From positions 124,001 through 188,000 of the forward strand of contig CANQJS010000001.1 in NCBI GenBank assembly GCA_947624285.1: a stretch of DNA of 64,000 nt. The letters run 5' to 3'. Under the pieces are notes generated by a model. It was not told the DNA's origin, did not search any database, and worked only from the letters and a program-made list of their open reading frames with translations. Origin of the DNA: an uncultured Clostridia bacterium. Lineage in GTDB: Bacteria; Bacillota; Clostridia; Oscillospirales; Acutalibacteraceae. The translations under genes were made by a program, and so were the position numbers. This document shows positions 10,451-18,972 of the stretch, piece by piece (position 1 is the first letter of the stretch; each line of letters starts with the position of its first letter).

Positions 10451-11398
10451 ATGAAAAGTTTTACCATAACAAACGGCGACTCGGGTCAGCGGGTGGACAG
10501 ATTTATCTTAAAAGCATTTCCCACCCTCCCCAAGTCACTAATGTATAAGGAAATCAGAAAAAAGAATATAAAGCTCAACAAAAAGCGTACCGAGCCATCC
10601 GCAATTCTCAAAGAAGGCGATGTTCTTGAGATCTACATTAAAGATGACGCGCTGACTCAAAGAGCAAAGCATTATGATTTTATGACCGCCTCTAAACAGC
10701 TTGAAATTGTTTATGAGGATGAAAACATAATGATTCTGAACAAGAAGGCGGGGCTTCTCTGCCATCCCGCAAACGGCGAATACGGCGATACGCTTATCGC
10801 GCGCGTGCAGCGCCGTCTCTATGAAAAAGGAGAATGGTCGCCCGAAACGAACGCCGCGTTCACCCCCGCCCTCGCCAACAGGATAGACAGAAACACGAGC
10901 GGCTTGGTAATTGCCGCCAAAAACGCTCAATCGCTGAAAATACTAAACGAAAAAATCAAATCCCGCGAGATAGAAAAATACTACCTCGCCGCCGTTCACG
11001 GAAAGCCCGAGCCGGAAAGCGCAACAATTACGGCATATCTTATAAAAGACGAAAAGAAAAATAAGGTGAAAGTGAGCGATAATGAGATCATCGGCTCTAA
11101 AAAGATAATCACACGCTACAAAACTCTTGACAGCCGTAATAATATTTCTCTTCTTGAAATAAAATTAGAAACGGGCAGATCTCACCAAATCAGGGCACAG
11201 CTTGCGCATATAGGCCACCCGCTTGTAAATGACGGAAAATACGGCGTTGAGCACGGCAGATACAGGCAGGCGCTTTGCAGCTACAAGCTTGTTTTTAATA
11301 TGGAAAACGCCGGAATACTCGATTATCTAAACCACAGGGAATTTCAGATTGAAAACTGCGAGGTGCTTCGCACATTTAAGGAGAACGGTTATATATGA
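10451..11398 (+). CDS. RluA-family 23S rRNA pseudouridine synthase
   Basis: Converts specific uridines of rRNA to pseudouridine. An N-terminal S4 RNA-binding domain (GDSGQRVDRFILKAFP to about residue 65) precedes the catalytic domain. NRIDRNTSGLVIAAKN (near residue 140) is the HRLDxxTSG motif with the catalytic Asp and an Asn in place of His; GRSHQIRAQLAHIGHPLVNDGKYG follows near 245. 315 aa fits the RluC/RluD group; the target base cannot be assigned. ATG 10451 is chosen because the S4 domain begins there. The start lacks a ribosome binding site and lies at the predicted transcription start. Confidence 0.9.
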   Translation: MKSFTITNGDSGQRVDRFILKAFPTLPKSLMYKEIRKKNIKLNKKRTEPSAILKEGDVLEIYIKDDALTQRAKHYDFMTASKQLEIVYEDENIMILNKKAGLLCHPANGEYGDTLIARVQRRLYEKGEWSPETNAAFTPALANRIDRNTSGLVIAAKNAQSLKILNEKIKSREIEKYYLAAVHGKPEPESATITAYLIKDEKKNKVKVSDNEIIGSKKIITRYKTLDSRNNISLLEIKLETGRSHQIRAQLAHIGHPLVNDGKYGVEHGRYRQALCSYKLVFNMENAGILDYLNHREFQIENCEVLRTFKENGYI

Positions 11399-11862
11399 AG
11401 CATAAATTTATAAGGATACTCTCCCCTATCACGCTTAGCTTTGTAATCGCGCTTGACGCGGCGGTAATAGGCTTTGCCGTGTTTGCCGTTAAAAGAATAA
11501 TACGCGAGCAAAACGCCGCGATAATTTTCTTTACGATAGTTGAGGTGTTTGCTTTTATTATAGGAGTGCTTGTTACCCGTGAGATCCTGAAAAACGGCAT
11601 ATTTTTCTATGACGATGAATTTGAATTAAACGGAATAGACAACGATAATATTTTCACTTACGCCGATATTCGGGAAATTGAAACTTATTTGGACACATCG
11701 GCGAGCCTAAGAAAAAATTTTTGGCAGCGCCACGCGCTTTTGATAATAACCGCTAACGACGGAAAGGTAACTACTGTTGACATAGGGCTAACGACAAAAA
11801 ACACAGTAAAGAGAATAAAAAAAGAGCTTGAAAACAGAGTGGGAAAAGACAGGGTCAAATAA
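11395..11862 (+). CDS. Small membrane protein with C-terminal PH-like domain
   Basis: Unrecognised 155-aa protein. Two hydrophobic segments (about residues 12-33 and 42-62) form an N-terminal membrane hairpin; the remaining 90 residues are soluble, with a strand-rich pattern (IFFYDDEFELNGID, ITYADIREIETYL-like turns, LIITANDGKVTTVDIGL) ending in a helix with basic residues. This layout resembles bacterial PH-like (YdbS/DUF-type) membrane proteins. Its ATG overlaps the stop of the pseudouridine synthase gene by four bases, so the two are coupled. Role unknown. Confidence 0.7.
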   Translation: MKHKFIRILSPITLSFVIALDAAVIGFAVFAVKRIIREQNAAIIFFTIVEVFAFIIGVLVTREILKNGIFFYDDEFELNGIDNDNIFTYADIREIETYLDTSASLRKNFWQRHALLIITANDGKVTTVDIGLTTKNTVKRIKKELENRVGKDRVK

Positions 11863-11885
11863 ATATTAAAATTACAAGCTCATAT

Positions 11886-11917
11886 AAAAAAGGCTTCCGA
11901 AATCGGAAGCCTTTTTA
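11886..11917. terminator. Bidirectional terminator between convergent genes
   Basis: GGCTTCCGA (11892-11900), loop AA and TCGGAAGCC (11903-11911) form a 9-bp stem flanked by six A and five T, so it can terminate on both strands. It serves the 11395-11862 gene and the lipoprotein gene ending at 11933. Confidence 0.9.
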
Positions 11918-11932
11918 AATTATATATTTCGT

Positions 11933-13768
11933 TTAGTCCTCTGTTATCCAATAGTTGACGGTGAGGCATTTTGAAGGATAAGCCGTTGAAACATCGGCGC
12001 CGACGGCAGCGGCGGGTTTAAGGATTAAGGTGCCGTCTCCGAGAGCGGCGTAGGTTGAATTATAACCTTCTGCAAACGCCTCGTCAACATAGCTCATCGA
12101 AAGGCAATTGTTGGAGCAGTTGCCGACGAAGGCTTCGCCGCCCTTGAAATCGCCGAGGCAGGCCTTGACCGCGGCGGCGTAATCCTTAATTGAGGTCGAA
12201 TAATAATTCGTCCACCCCGACTGCCAGATTTCAGAGCCTATCGCCTTAACGGGGAAATTATAGCTCCAGGTTGCGTCGGAAACGACTGTTCCTTCCTGAT
12301 TGCCGCCCGCGTAAATAATTGAAACGCCCTTATTATACATCTTTTCAACAACAGCCTGATAACGGTTTACCATATCGAAAGTTGTTATCGGATAATATTC
12401 ATTAGCCATTGAAATGCCGGCGCCGTATCCGTTAACATCGGAATTGGACCAGTTATAAAATATGTAGCCCTCTTTGGGAAGCGCGGCTTTAAGGGAGACC
12501 TTGTCGCCCGCAACATACGCGCCGGAGCCTTCGGATTCGCCGTCGCCGCCCTCTCCCGTAACTACGGTTACATTAAAGGTGGGAACAACGCTCTTGATAT
12601 AAACGGGCTCAAGCGTAAGCTCTTTTTCGCCCATATGTACCCAAGTATCTTTGGCGTTTAAATCGTCGATAACGCCCTCTTCCTCGGAATTTATGTTCCA
12701 GTGGTCAAATACCATACCGAAATCCGCGGCGGGTGCGATGACCTCACAGGATTCACCCGAGCCTATATACTGCGTTGAATAAGCCGTGCCGTTTTCGTTC
12801 AAAACGGTTACGGGATAAAGCGTGCTCTCGGCATCCTTATAGGTGGCGGTGATAGTAGCATCGCATTTTTCAACAAGGAGATTTGAAACTGTCTTTGTTT
12901 TGGTGGAGAGATTTACTTTGCTGTCTTTTACACCCTCGGTGTCGCTCTTTACCTCCCACCTGTCGAAAACCTTGCCCTCGGGCGCGGGGTCGGCGGTAAT
13001 TGTAACATTTGAGCCCTCAGTATAAACGCCCGAGCCTGTGCCGTTTACAACATTTACTTTAAAGACATCTTCTTCAATATCGGAGATTTTTTTATAATTA
13101 GCGGTCACGGTGAAGGAATAATCGTAATCGATCGAGGGAGAATCGTAATCCGCATACTCAAGAACAGTGGGAATACCCGCCTTATCGGCGGCATAAGCCG
13201 CGCCCTGAATAAAGCCGGAGCCGTATTTTCTTGAAATCTCATTATTTTCGCCAAAATAACCGAGCTTTTGATTTCCGCTGATCACGGCGTTGTAGCCGGC
13301 GAGAAAACCGCTCTGCAAGTCGTCAAAGGTAACGGACATAAGATTGTCGGCAGACGCCACTTCTCCGTTTTCAGCCTTCGGTGTGCCGTCGATAAGCAGG
13401 AAATTGACATCTGCGTACTTTTGAGCGCCCTCATATGCTACGGATTCATAAACTGCCGTCGGAAGAACGATGAACTTTGCGCCCGATTTTACGGCGAGAT
13501 CAACATAGGACATTGCGGATTCGGCGGAAACTATCCCGCTTTCATCAAGCACGGGCTGATAATAACGGCTCGTCATACCGGCGCCCTCGGCAAATTCAGA
13601 AACTCCGTTCCACGCGCTCTGATTATATGAGCTGTCGGAAACCGTGCCTCCGTCGGTCAAAAGAACAACATCATAGCTGAGCTTTTCAGCGGGAGTACAG
13701 CCGCCGAACGCAAAAACGCAAGCCACGATCATAACTGCGCACAGCAAAATTGAAACAGTTTTTCTCAT
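11933..13768 (-). CDS. BMP-family (PnrA-like) lipoprotein with internal repeat block
   Basis: Substrate-binding lipoprotein of the basic-membrane-protein family, which binds nucleosides in characterised members. The start is ATG 13768: GGAGG precedes it and MRKTVSILLCAVM... is a lipoprotein signal with lipobox AFGGC. The N-terminal lobe (YDVVLLTDGGTVSDSSYNQS, LIDGTP, GYNAVISGNQKLGYFG) and the C-terminal lobe (GVSIIYAGGNQEG, AIGSEIWQSGW, DGTLILKP) are BMP-like. Between them, about residues 205-435, lie three repeats of the InlB B-repeat kind (GTGSGVYTEGSNVTI...FDRWEV; GSGESCEV...FDHWNI; GSGAYVAGDKVSL...FYNWSN). Length is 611 aa against about 350 for the family. No ABC permease or ATPase is adjacent. 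It diverges from the nucleoside phosphorylase operon. Confidence 0.8.
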   Translation of the reverse strand: MRKTVSILLCAVMIVACVFAFGGCTPAEKLSYDVVLLTDGGTVSDSSYNQSAWNGVSEFAEGAGMTSRYYQPVLDESGIVSAESAMSYVDLAVKSGAKFIVLPTAVYESVAYEGAQKYADVNFLLIDGTPKAENGEVASADNLMSVTFDDLQSGFLAGYNAVISGNQKLGYFGENNEISRKYGSGFIQGAAYAADKAGIPTVLEYADYDSPSIDYDYSFTVTANYKKISDIEEDVFKVNVVNGTGSGVYTEGSNVTITADPAPEGKVFDRWEVKSDTEGVKDSKVNLSTKTKTVSNLLVEKCDATITATYKDAESTLYPVTVLNENGTAYSTQYIGSGESCEVIAPAADFGMVFDHWNINSEEEGVIDDLNAKDTWVHMGEKELTLEPVYIKSVVPTFNVTVVTGEGGDGESEGSGAYVAGDKVSLKAALPKEGYIFYNWSNSDVNGYGAGISMANEYYPITTFDMVNRYQAVVEKMYNKGVSIIYAGGNQEGTVVSDATWSYNFPVKAIGSEIWQSGWTNYYSTSIKDYAAAVKACLGDFKGGEAFVGNCSNNCLSMSYVDEAFAEGYNSTYAALGDGTLILKPAAAVGADVSTAYPSKCLTVNYWITED

Positions 13769-13803
13769 AAGTATTCCTCCGAAAAACAAATTCTCACAAG
13801 TTA

Positions 13804-13832
13804 ATGATAACAAAATTACTTTTATAATGCAA
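13804..13832 (-). promoter_or_regulatory. Promoter of the BMP lipoprotein gene
   Basis: On the minus strand TTGCAT (13832-13827), 17 bp and TATCAT (13809-13804), about 36 bases before the start codon. It lies back to back with the phosphorylase promoter. Confidence 0.55.
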
Positions 13833-13841
13833 TAGAATTTA

Positions 13842-13870
13842 TTGATTTAATTGGTAAAAACAATTATAAT
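13842..13870 (+). promoter_or_regulatory. Promoter of the nucleoside phosphorylase operon
   Basis: TTGATT (13842-13847), 17 bp and a perfect TATAAT (13865-13870), 22 bases before the ATG. The short leader leaves no room for a SAM-type riboswitch. Confidence 0.65.
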
Positions 13871-13891
13871 AACTGTGACGAGGTGAACGCT

Positions 13892-14704
13892 ATGCTTGAA
13901 AAACAGCTTGAATATATCAGAGGAATAACCGACTTTGAGCCTCAGACAGCTATCGTTCTCGGCTCTGGTCTCGGCTCGCTCGCGGACGACATCGAAGCCG
14001 TTGCGAAAATAAATTATTCCGATATACCCGATTTTCCCGTTTCAACCGCGCCTACTCATCTCGGCAGGTTTGTTTTCGGATACATCGGCACGGCGAAAGT
14101 GGCGATAATGCAGGGCAGGATTCACCTTTATGAGGGGTACTCGCCGTCTCAGGCGGTTATGCCGATTCGCCTGCTCAGAAAAATGGGCGCAGAAATCCTT
14201 TTTTTGACGAACGCCTGCGGAGGAATAAACAAAGAGCTTTCCGTCGGCGACCTTATGCTGATAGAAGATCATATTTCAAGCTTTGTTCCCTCACCCCTTA
14301 TCGGAGCAAATGACGACGGCCTCGGTCCGCGCTTCCCCGATATGAGCGATGTTTACAGTAAGAGGTTGAGAAGAATAATAACGCAGACAGCGCTCGATAA
14401 CGGCATCGCGCTTAAAAAGGGCGTATATATCCAGCTTACAGGCCCTGCCTTTGAAACAAAGGCGGAAATCAAAATGTGCTCGGCGCTCGGCGCGGACGCG
14501 GTAGGTATGAGCACCGCAGTTGAGGCTCAGGCGGGAAAGCACTGCGGATTTGAGGTTTGCGGAATAAGCTGTATCACAAATCTTGCCTGCGGAGTGCTCG
14601 ATAAACCCATAACAGCCGATGAGGTGTCAAAAACGGCAAAAGAAACGATGCCGAAATTCAAAATGCTCATAAAAGAATCTGTTGAGAGAATGGCTAATGG
14701 ATAA
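13892..14704 (+). CDS. Purine nucleoside phosphorylase, predicted to act on methylthioinosine
   Basis: Phosphorolytic cleavage of purine nucleosides to base and (deoxy)ribose-1-phosphate; trimeric PNP/MTAP family, 270 aa. Visible family motifs: [11 protein letters not shown] (phosphate loop), [41 protein letters not shown] (purine-binding Glu) and [10 protein letters not shown], whose Asn is the 6-oxopurine determinant (Asn243 of human PNP; Asp in MTAP). The usual 5'-OH-binding His (His257 of human PNP) appears replaced by Ala in ITADEV. With MtnA and an MTA deaminase directly downstream this suggests 5'-methylthioinosine as substrate. ATG 13892 is used because GAGGTG lies six bases upstream. 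It overlaps mtnA by eight bases. Confidence 0.85.
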   Translation: MLEKQLEYIRGITDFEPQTAIVLGSGLGSLADDIEAVAKINYSDIPDFPVSTAPTHLGRFVFGYIGTAKVAIMQGRIHLYEGYSPSQAVMPIRLLRKMGAEILFLTNACGGINKELSVGDLMLIEDHISSFVPSPLIGANDDGLGPRFPDMSDVYSKRLRRIITQTALDNGIALKKGVYIQLTGPAFETKAEIKMCSALGADAVGMSTAVEAQAGKHCGFEVCGISCITNLACGVLDKPITADEVSKTAKETMPKFKMLIKESVERMANG

Positions 14705-15671
14705 TATAGTATTTAATGATAACAAACTGTATATTTTAGACCAAACAAGACTGCCGAACGAAGAAATATACATTGAAATAAAAAGCCTTGAGGACGCCTT
14801 TGACGCTATTAAGCAGTTAAAGGTACGCGGCGCGCCGGCAATAGGGATATTCGCGGGTTATTCCCTTGCACTTTTCCACGGAAGCAACCTATTGAAAGCG
14901 AAAGCTTTTCTTGACGGCGCGAGACCTACGGCGGTAAACCTTACCTACGCCACTTCAAGAATACTCAATGCCTTTAACGGCGGGAAAGATCTCATCGAAG
15001 AAGCCGTGGCGATACATAAAGAGGATATCGACACCTGCAAAAAAATAAGCGAATACGGGCTTTCTCTGCTCAAAGACGGCGACGGGATACTCACCCATTG
15101 CAACGCGGGCGCTCTTGCCGCTTCAAAATACGGCACGGGTCTCGGTCCAATACTTTTGGGAACGGAAAGAGGATATAAATTCCGCGTTTACTGCGACGAG
15201 ACAAGACCGTTGCTTCAGGGAGCTCGGCTCACAAGCTATGAGCTTGAAAAAAGCGGCGCGGATGTTACCCTGATATGCGACAATATGGCTTCTCTCGTTA
15301 TGAAAAAGGGGCTTATAAACGCCGTTCTTGTTGGGTGCGACAGAGTTGCCGCCAACGGCGATACCGCAAATAAAATCGGCACAAGCGGCGTAGCCGTGTT
15401 AGCAAAATACTACGGCATACCGTTTTATGTTTTAGGTCCTCTTTCGACCGTTGATTTCGATACACCAACCGGTGACGGCATAATAATTGAGGAACGGGAC
15501 GCGGACGAAATAAAGAATATGTATTTTGAAAAACCAACGGCTCTTGCAGAGACGAAATGCTTTAATCCCGCATTTGATGTGACGGATAATTCTCTGATAA
15601 CAGCGATCATCACCGACAGGGGCATAGCATATCCGCCCTACGAAAAAAGCCTGAAGGAGCTTTTAAAATGA
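14697..15671 (+). CDS. mtnA: S-methyl-5-thioribose-1-phosphate isomerase
   Basis: Aldose-ketose isomerase turning methylthioribose-1-phosphate into methylthioribulose-1-phosphate. VRGAPAIG (near residue 45), the catalytic Cys in THCNAGALA (near 143) and the catalytic Asp in [18 protein letters not shown] (near 220) are all present, and [17 protein letters not shown] closes the core. Length 324 aa is normal. An eIF2B-like ribose-1,5-bisphosphate isomerase is the alternative, but the Cys/Asp pair and context favour MtnA. The ATG at 14697 overlaps the phosphorylase stop; the upstream TTG 14682 is not needed. No mtnB, mtnW, mtnX or mtnD is nearby. Confidence 0.93.
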   Translation: MDNIVFNDNKLYILDQTRLPNEEIYIEIKSLEDAFDAIKQLKVRGAPAIGIFAGYSLALFHGSNLLKAKAFLDGARPTAVNLTYATSRILNAFNGGKDLIEEAVAIHKEDIDTCKKISEYGLSLLKDGDGILTHCNAGALAASKYGTGLGPILLGTERGYKFRVYCDETRPLLQGARLTSYELEKSGADVTLICDNMASLVMKKGLINAVLVGCDRVAANGDTANKIGTSGVAVLAKYYGIPFYVLGPLSTVDFDTPTGDGIIIEERDADEIKNMYFEKPTALAETKCFNPAFDVTDNSLITAIITDRGIAYPPYEKSLKELLK

Positions 15672-16930
15672 TTAGATTTTATAACGGAAAAATACTTACC
15701 CTGAAAAACGGCTTTGATATAAGCGACGATGAGGTTTGGGTAGACGGCTCGAAAATCGTATATGTAGGTAAAAATTACACCAAAAAGGCAGACAGGGAGA
15801 TAAATCTTAACGGAGATCTCCTTATGCCTTCTTTTAAAAACGCCCACACTCATTCCGCTATGACCTTTGCCCGCAGCCTTGCGGACGATTTGCCGCTTCA
15901 GCCGTGGCTTTACGATATGATATTCCCCATGGAAGCAAAGCTGAACGGCGACGATATATATCATCTTTCAAAGCTCGCTTTCCTCGAATATCTCACAAGC
16001 GGCATTTCCGCCTGCTTCGATATGTATTATTTCCCCGAAAATATGGCAAAGGCAAGCGTTGATTTGGGATTTCGCACCGTTATGACCTGCGGTGTGAACA
16101 ATTTTAAGGAGAGCCTCGCCACCCTTGAGGAATATTACAATAAGTACAATAATTACGACGAGCTTATAAGCTACCGACTTGGATTTCACGCCGAATACAC
16201 AAATTCTCTTGAGCGTATGGCGGGCGTGGGAAAATTGGCGGAAAAATATAAAGCCCCCGTTTTTATGCACTCAAGCGAAACGAAAAGCGAAGTTGATGAA
16301 TGCATTGGCAGATACGGAAAAACCCCGACGGCGCTGTTTGAGGAGCTTGGTATTTTTAATTACGGAGGAGGCGCATATCACAGCGTTTGGCTGAATGATG
16401 ACGACTTTGATATATATAAAAAACACGGCGTTTGGGCTGTTTTAAATCCTTGCTCAAACGCAAAGCTCGCCTCGGGGATCGCTCCCCTTTCAAAATTTCT
16501 TGATAAAGGTATAAATATCGCAATAGGTACAGACGGACCGAGCAGCAACAACGCCCTTGATATGTTCAGAGAAATGTTTATGCTCGCGGCGGCGGCTAAG
16601 CTGAGAGAAATGGACGCCGCGGCGGGAGATGCGAACGAAATTCTGAAAGCGGCTACAGTCGGCTCGGCGCGCTGTATGGGTCTTGATGATTGCGATATTA
16701 TCGACACGGGAAAAACAGCCGACCTTATCGTTATAAATTTAAATCGCCCGAATATGCAGCCTGTAAACAACATTACAAAAAATCTTGTTTACAGCGGCTC
16801 TAAAGAAAATGTAAAGCTCACTATGGTAAACGGTAAGATACTCTATGAAAACGGCGAATTTTTGAATATCGACACTGAAGAAATATATTTCGACGCGCAA
16901 AAAATTACAGACCGTATAAAATCTGACTGA
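15668..16930 (+). CDS. mtaD: 5'-methylthioadenosine/S-adenosylhomocysteine deaminase
   Basis: Zinc amidohydrolase that deaminates MTA and/or SAH to the inosine analogues. Metal ligands and catalytic residues are all visible: NAHTHSAM (HxH, near residue 60), [21 protein letters not shown] (His/Glu near 200), AYHSVWL and [14 protein letters not shown] (Asp near 290). The last motif is characteristic of MTA/SAH deaminases of the TrzA/AtzA group. 420 aa is typical. Its ATG overlaps the mtnA stop by four bases, so mtnA and mtaD are coupled. Guanine or chloro-triazine deaminase activity is unlikely in this context. Confidence 0.88.
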   Translation: MIRFYNGKILTLKNGFDISDDEVWVDGSKIVYVGKNYTKKADREINLNGDLLMPSFKNAHTHSAMTFARSLADDLPLQPWLYDMIFPMEAKLNGDDIYHLSKLAFLEYLTSGISACFDMYYFPENMAKASVDLGFRTVMTCGVNNFKESLATLEEYYNKYNNYDELISYRLGFHAEYTNSLERMAGVGKLAEKYKAPVFMHSSETKSEVDECIGRYGKTPTALFEELGIFNYGGGAYHSVWLNDDDFDIYKKHGVWAVLNPCSNAKLASGIAPLSKFLDKGINIAIGTDGPSSNNALDMFREMFMLAAAAKLREMDAAAGDANEILKAATVGSARCMGLDDCDIIDTGKTADLIVINLNRPNMQPVNNITKNLVYSGSKENVKLTMVNGKILYENGEFLNIDTEEIYFDAQKITDRIKSD

Positions 16931-16946
16931 GAGGCATTGCTGACAT

Positions 16947-17762
16947 ATGAATGAAACTTTATTTGAATACCTTGAGCACCGTGATAACGAGCCGATAAGC
17001 TTAGTGGCGCTTGGCGAAAGCTGTAAGAGCCAAAACAAAAATACGCAACGCCGATTTTTTGACAACAGCGTGCTTGAAACGGTTGTTTCCGGTCAAGGGA
17101 TACTTGAGGTAAACGGAAAAACATATGAATTGACCGGCGGCGATGTCATAATACTTCGCAAAGGCACAAATTATAGCTGCCATCCCGTTGACGGCGGCAC
17201 GCTTCAGAGAGCGTTCATCGTATTAAGCGGAGAATTTTCTGAAATACTCATCGACGCCTATCTGCCCGACAACGGCTGTATTTATCACAACTGCAACACA
17301 CAGGGTCTTTTCAAAGACGCGATCGACGCCGCGCGGAAATATCCAAATGATTATCAAAGCGTTCTTACCGAGGTCATATGTATTTTTATGCGAATGCTTG
17401 TTGAGCTTTCGACTCATCGCGTAAGCCCGCAAACGGAGCTTGCCGAGAATGTTCACGATTATCTTAACTCGCATATCGACAAGCCCTTTTCCCTCGATAT
17501 GCTTTGCGACAAGCTCGGTTACAGTAAAAACCACATAATAAATCTTTTCAGAAACGAATACGGTAAAACCCCCTATCAATACTACACGGATATGCGGCTT
17601 GAAACGGTCAAAATGTTTTTAAAAAATACAAATTTGACGCTCTCCGAAATCTCCAAAAGAATGTCCTTTTCAAACCGTCAATATTTTTCGTCTTGGTTTA
17701 AATCCCTTTGCGGAATGTCATTGAGCGAATACAGAATTCAGATCAGAAAAGAAAAGCAATAA
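16947..17762 (+). CDS. AraC-family regulator with N-terminal cupin domain
   Basis: Transcription factor, 271 aa. Residues about 25-95 form a cupin sensor (VVSGQGILEVNGKTYELTGGDVIIL); residues about 165-268 form the double helix-turn-helix DNA-binding domain (FSLDMLCDKLGYSKNHIINLFRNEYGKTPYQYY and LTLSEISKRMSFSNRQYFSSWFK). It ends the phosphorylase-mtnA-mtaD operon 16 bases after mtaD and so likely controls this operon and perhaps the divergent BMP lipoprotein. A methylthio-nucleoside or purine would be a sensible ligand, but that is inference. Confidence 0.88.
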   Translation: MNETLFEYLEHRDNEPISLVALGESCKSQNKNTQRRFFDNSVLETVVSGQGILEVNGKTYELTGGDVIILRKGTNYSCHPVDGGTLQRAFIVLSGEFSEILIDAYLPDNGCIYHNCNTQGLFKDAIDAARKYPNDYQSVLTEVICIFMRMLVELSTHRVSPQTELAENVHDYLNSHIDKPFSLDMLCDKLGYSKNHIINLFRNEYGKTPYQYYTDMRLETVKMFLKNTNLTLSEISKRMSFSNRQYFSSWFKSLCGMSLSEYRIQIRKEKQ

Positions 17763-17772
17763 AGCCAAATGG

Positions 17773-17792
17773 CGATAAAAATATCGGTTTTT
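17773..17792 (+). terminator. Weak hairpin after the AraC gene
   Basis: CGATA, loop AAAA, TATCG, then GTTTTT. Five-bp stem only; possible terminator of the salvage operon. Confidence 0.35.
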
Positions 17793-17856
17793 AAAAAAAT
17801 TATTGAAAATCACCGAAAAGGTGTATAGTATAATAAATTGAAAGGAATGAAGCACA

Positions 17857-18411
17857 ATGAAGAAAACAATACTCATAATATCCGCACTGCTCGCCCTGTC
17901 GTTACTGTTTGCCGGCTGTTACAGAACAAACACGGATGACGAAACCGCAAAGCTGCAGCAGCAGATAAGCGAGCTGCAATCACAGCTTGACGCGATGCAA
18001 AACGGCTCAACAAATCCCGCCGACGCTACAGAGCCATCGGGCAACACGGCGCAATCACCTACCGAAAACACCACTGCCGCCACTACAAAAGGCACGACCG
18101 CCGCTCAAGCGATAAAAACAACGAATTCGCTTCAGGAGCTTACCGATATGGTGACGGCTTATGAGAAATCGGCGAGCGACGCGGCTAAAAATCCGAGCAA
18201 CTCATTCGATAAATTCTTCACGCTCAAACAGCAGAATGATAAAATCGAGCGCGCAATAGATATTCACGAAAATGAGATCGAATCTTATGTATATTCCGGC
18301 GCTCTGTCAAGAGCGGAATACAATCAGAGAGAGCGTGCGCTTGACGAACTTGAAAACCGCCTTGACAAGGCGGAGGACAGCCTCGAATACGCTTTTGGAA
18401 TTTATGATTAA
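17857..18411 (+). CDS. Lipoprotein with N-terminal coiled coil, function unknown
   Basis: Unrecognised 184-aa protein. Signal peptide MKKTILIISALLALSLLF with lipobox LFAGC predicts lipidation at Cys21. Residues about 30-50 are a short coiled coil (LQQQISELQSQLDAM), followed by a Thr/Ala/Pro-rich linker to about residue 85 and a charged helical C-terminal domain (residues 88-184) rich in Glu, Lys and Arg. It has its own promoter (TTGAAA, 17 bp, TAGTAT at about 17802-17830) whose spacer holds CACCGAAAAGGTG. A GAAAGGA ribosome site precedes ATG 17857. Confidence 0.75.
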   Translation: MKKTILIISALLALSLLFAGCYRTNTDDETAKLQQQISELQSQLDAMQNGSTNPADATEPSGNTAQSPTENTTAATTKGTTAAQAIKTTNSLQELTDMVTAYEKSASDAAKNPSNSFDKFFTLKQQNDKIERAIDIHENEIESYVYSGALSRAEYNQRERALDELENRLDKAEDSLEYAFGIYD

Positions 18412-18442
18412 ATCGGCACTGTTCATTGATTTATAAAATAAT

Positions 18443-18486
18443 AAAACAGCGTTTGTTTTGCGAATTAAAACAGACGCTGTTTTTTT
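18443..18486 (+). terminator. Terminator after the lipoprotein gene
   Basis: CAGCGTTTGTTTT and AAAACAGACGCTG pair with one G-U/mismatch, flanked by AAAA and seven T. Can work on both strands. Confidence 0.85.
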
Positions 18487-18509
18487 GTAAACCGAACAGA
18501 ATAACTTTC

Positions 18510-18917
18510 TTATAACTCCTTAGTAAATATTATTTCCAAATCATCGCAAAACGGAAAAAACGCGCCCGAATCGCGATAACCGAGTTTTCTGTAAAAATGC
18601 TGAGCAGATTCATTTGCCTGTGATGAAGTCATCAGCTTATCATATCCGAGTTTTTTCATCTCATTTTCCCAAAACACGACCATCTGCGTGCCATAGCCTT
18701 TGCCGCGATACTCCTCAAGAAAATACAGCATGTTCATAAACGGAATTTCATCCCAAAATAAATTCCATCTCAGCCAGCCCGCAAATGCGCCGTCAACAAG
18801 CAAAATAATTTCACGGTTGTTTCTAATTGAGTCTTCCCAAATATTTTTCTTGATATGGCTGTCTCTGCTCAAAAGCATTTCTTCATCCGCCATAGTCGCG
18901 TATCTTATTTCTACCAT
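18510..18917 (-). CDS. GNAT-family N-acetyltransferase
   Basis: Acetyl-CoA-dependent acetyltransferase of unknown substrate, 135 aa. The acetyl-CoA loop EEYRGKGYGTQMV (near residue 68) is the R/QxxGxG/A motif, followed by the helix, SSQANESAQHFYRKLGY and a C-terminal strand. The leader directly upstream is nearly identical to the leader of the HD-domain gene at 19479-20018. First of a small AT-rich group of accessory genes on the minus strand. Confidence 0.85.
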   Translation of the reverse strand: MVEIRYATMADEEMLLSRDSHIKKNIWEDSIRNNREIILLVDGAFAGWLRWNLFWDEIPFMNMLYFLEEYRGKGYGTQMVVFWENEMKKLGYDKLMTSSQANESAQHFYRKLGYRDSGAFFPFCDDLEIIFTKEL

Positions 18918-18943
18918 AATTTATCACCGTAAATTCTCTTTAT
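18915..18943 (-). repeat. 29-bp leader repeat, copy 1
   Basis: The 29 bases covering start codon, ribosome site and upstream sequence of the GNAT gene recur with one mismatch at 20016-20044 in front of the HD-domain gene. The identical core on the plus strand is ATCACCGTAAATTCTCTTTAT minus its last base at 18923-18942. The repeat includes GGTGAT, the ribosome site. Confidence 0.85.
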
Positions 18944-18972
18944 TCGCTTTAAAATTTGATTTCCATAATTAT

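Noticed and set aside
13871..13891. SAM or purine riboswitch before the methylthioadenosine salvage operon
   Set aside because: Only about 15 bases of leader lie between the expected transcription start and the ribosome site, too short for any known riboswitch.
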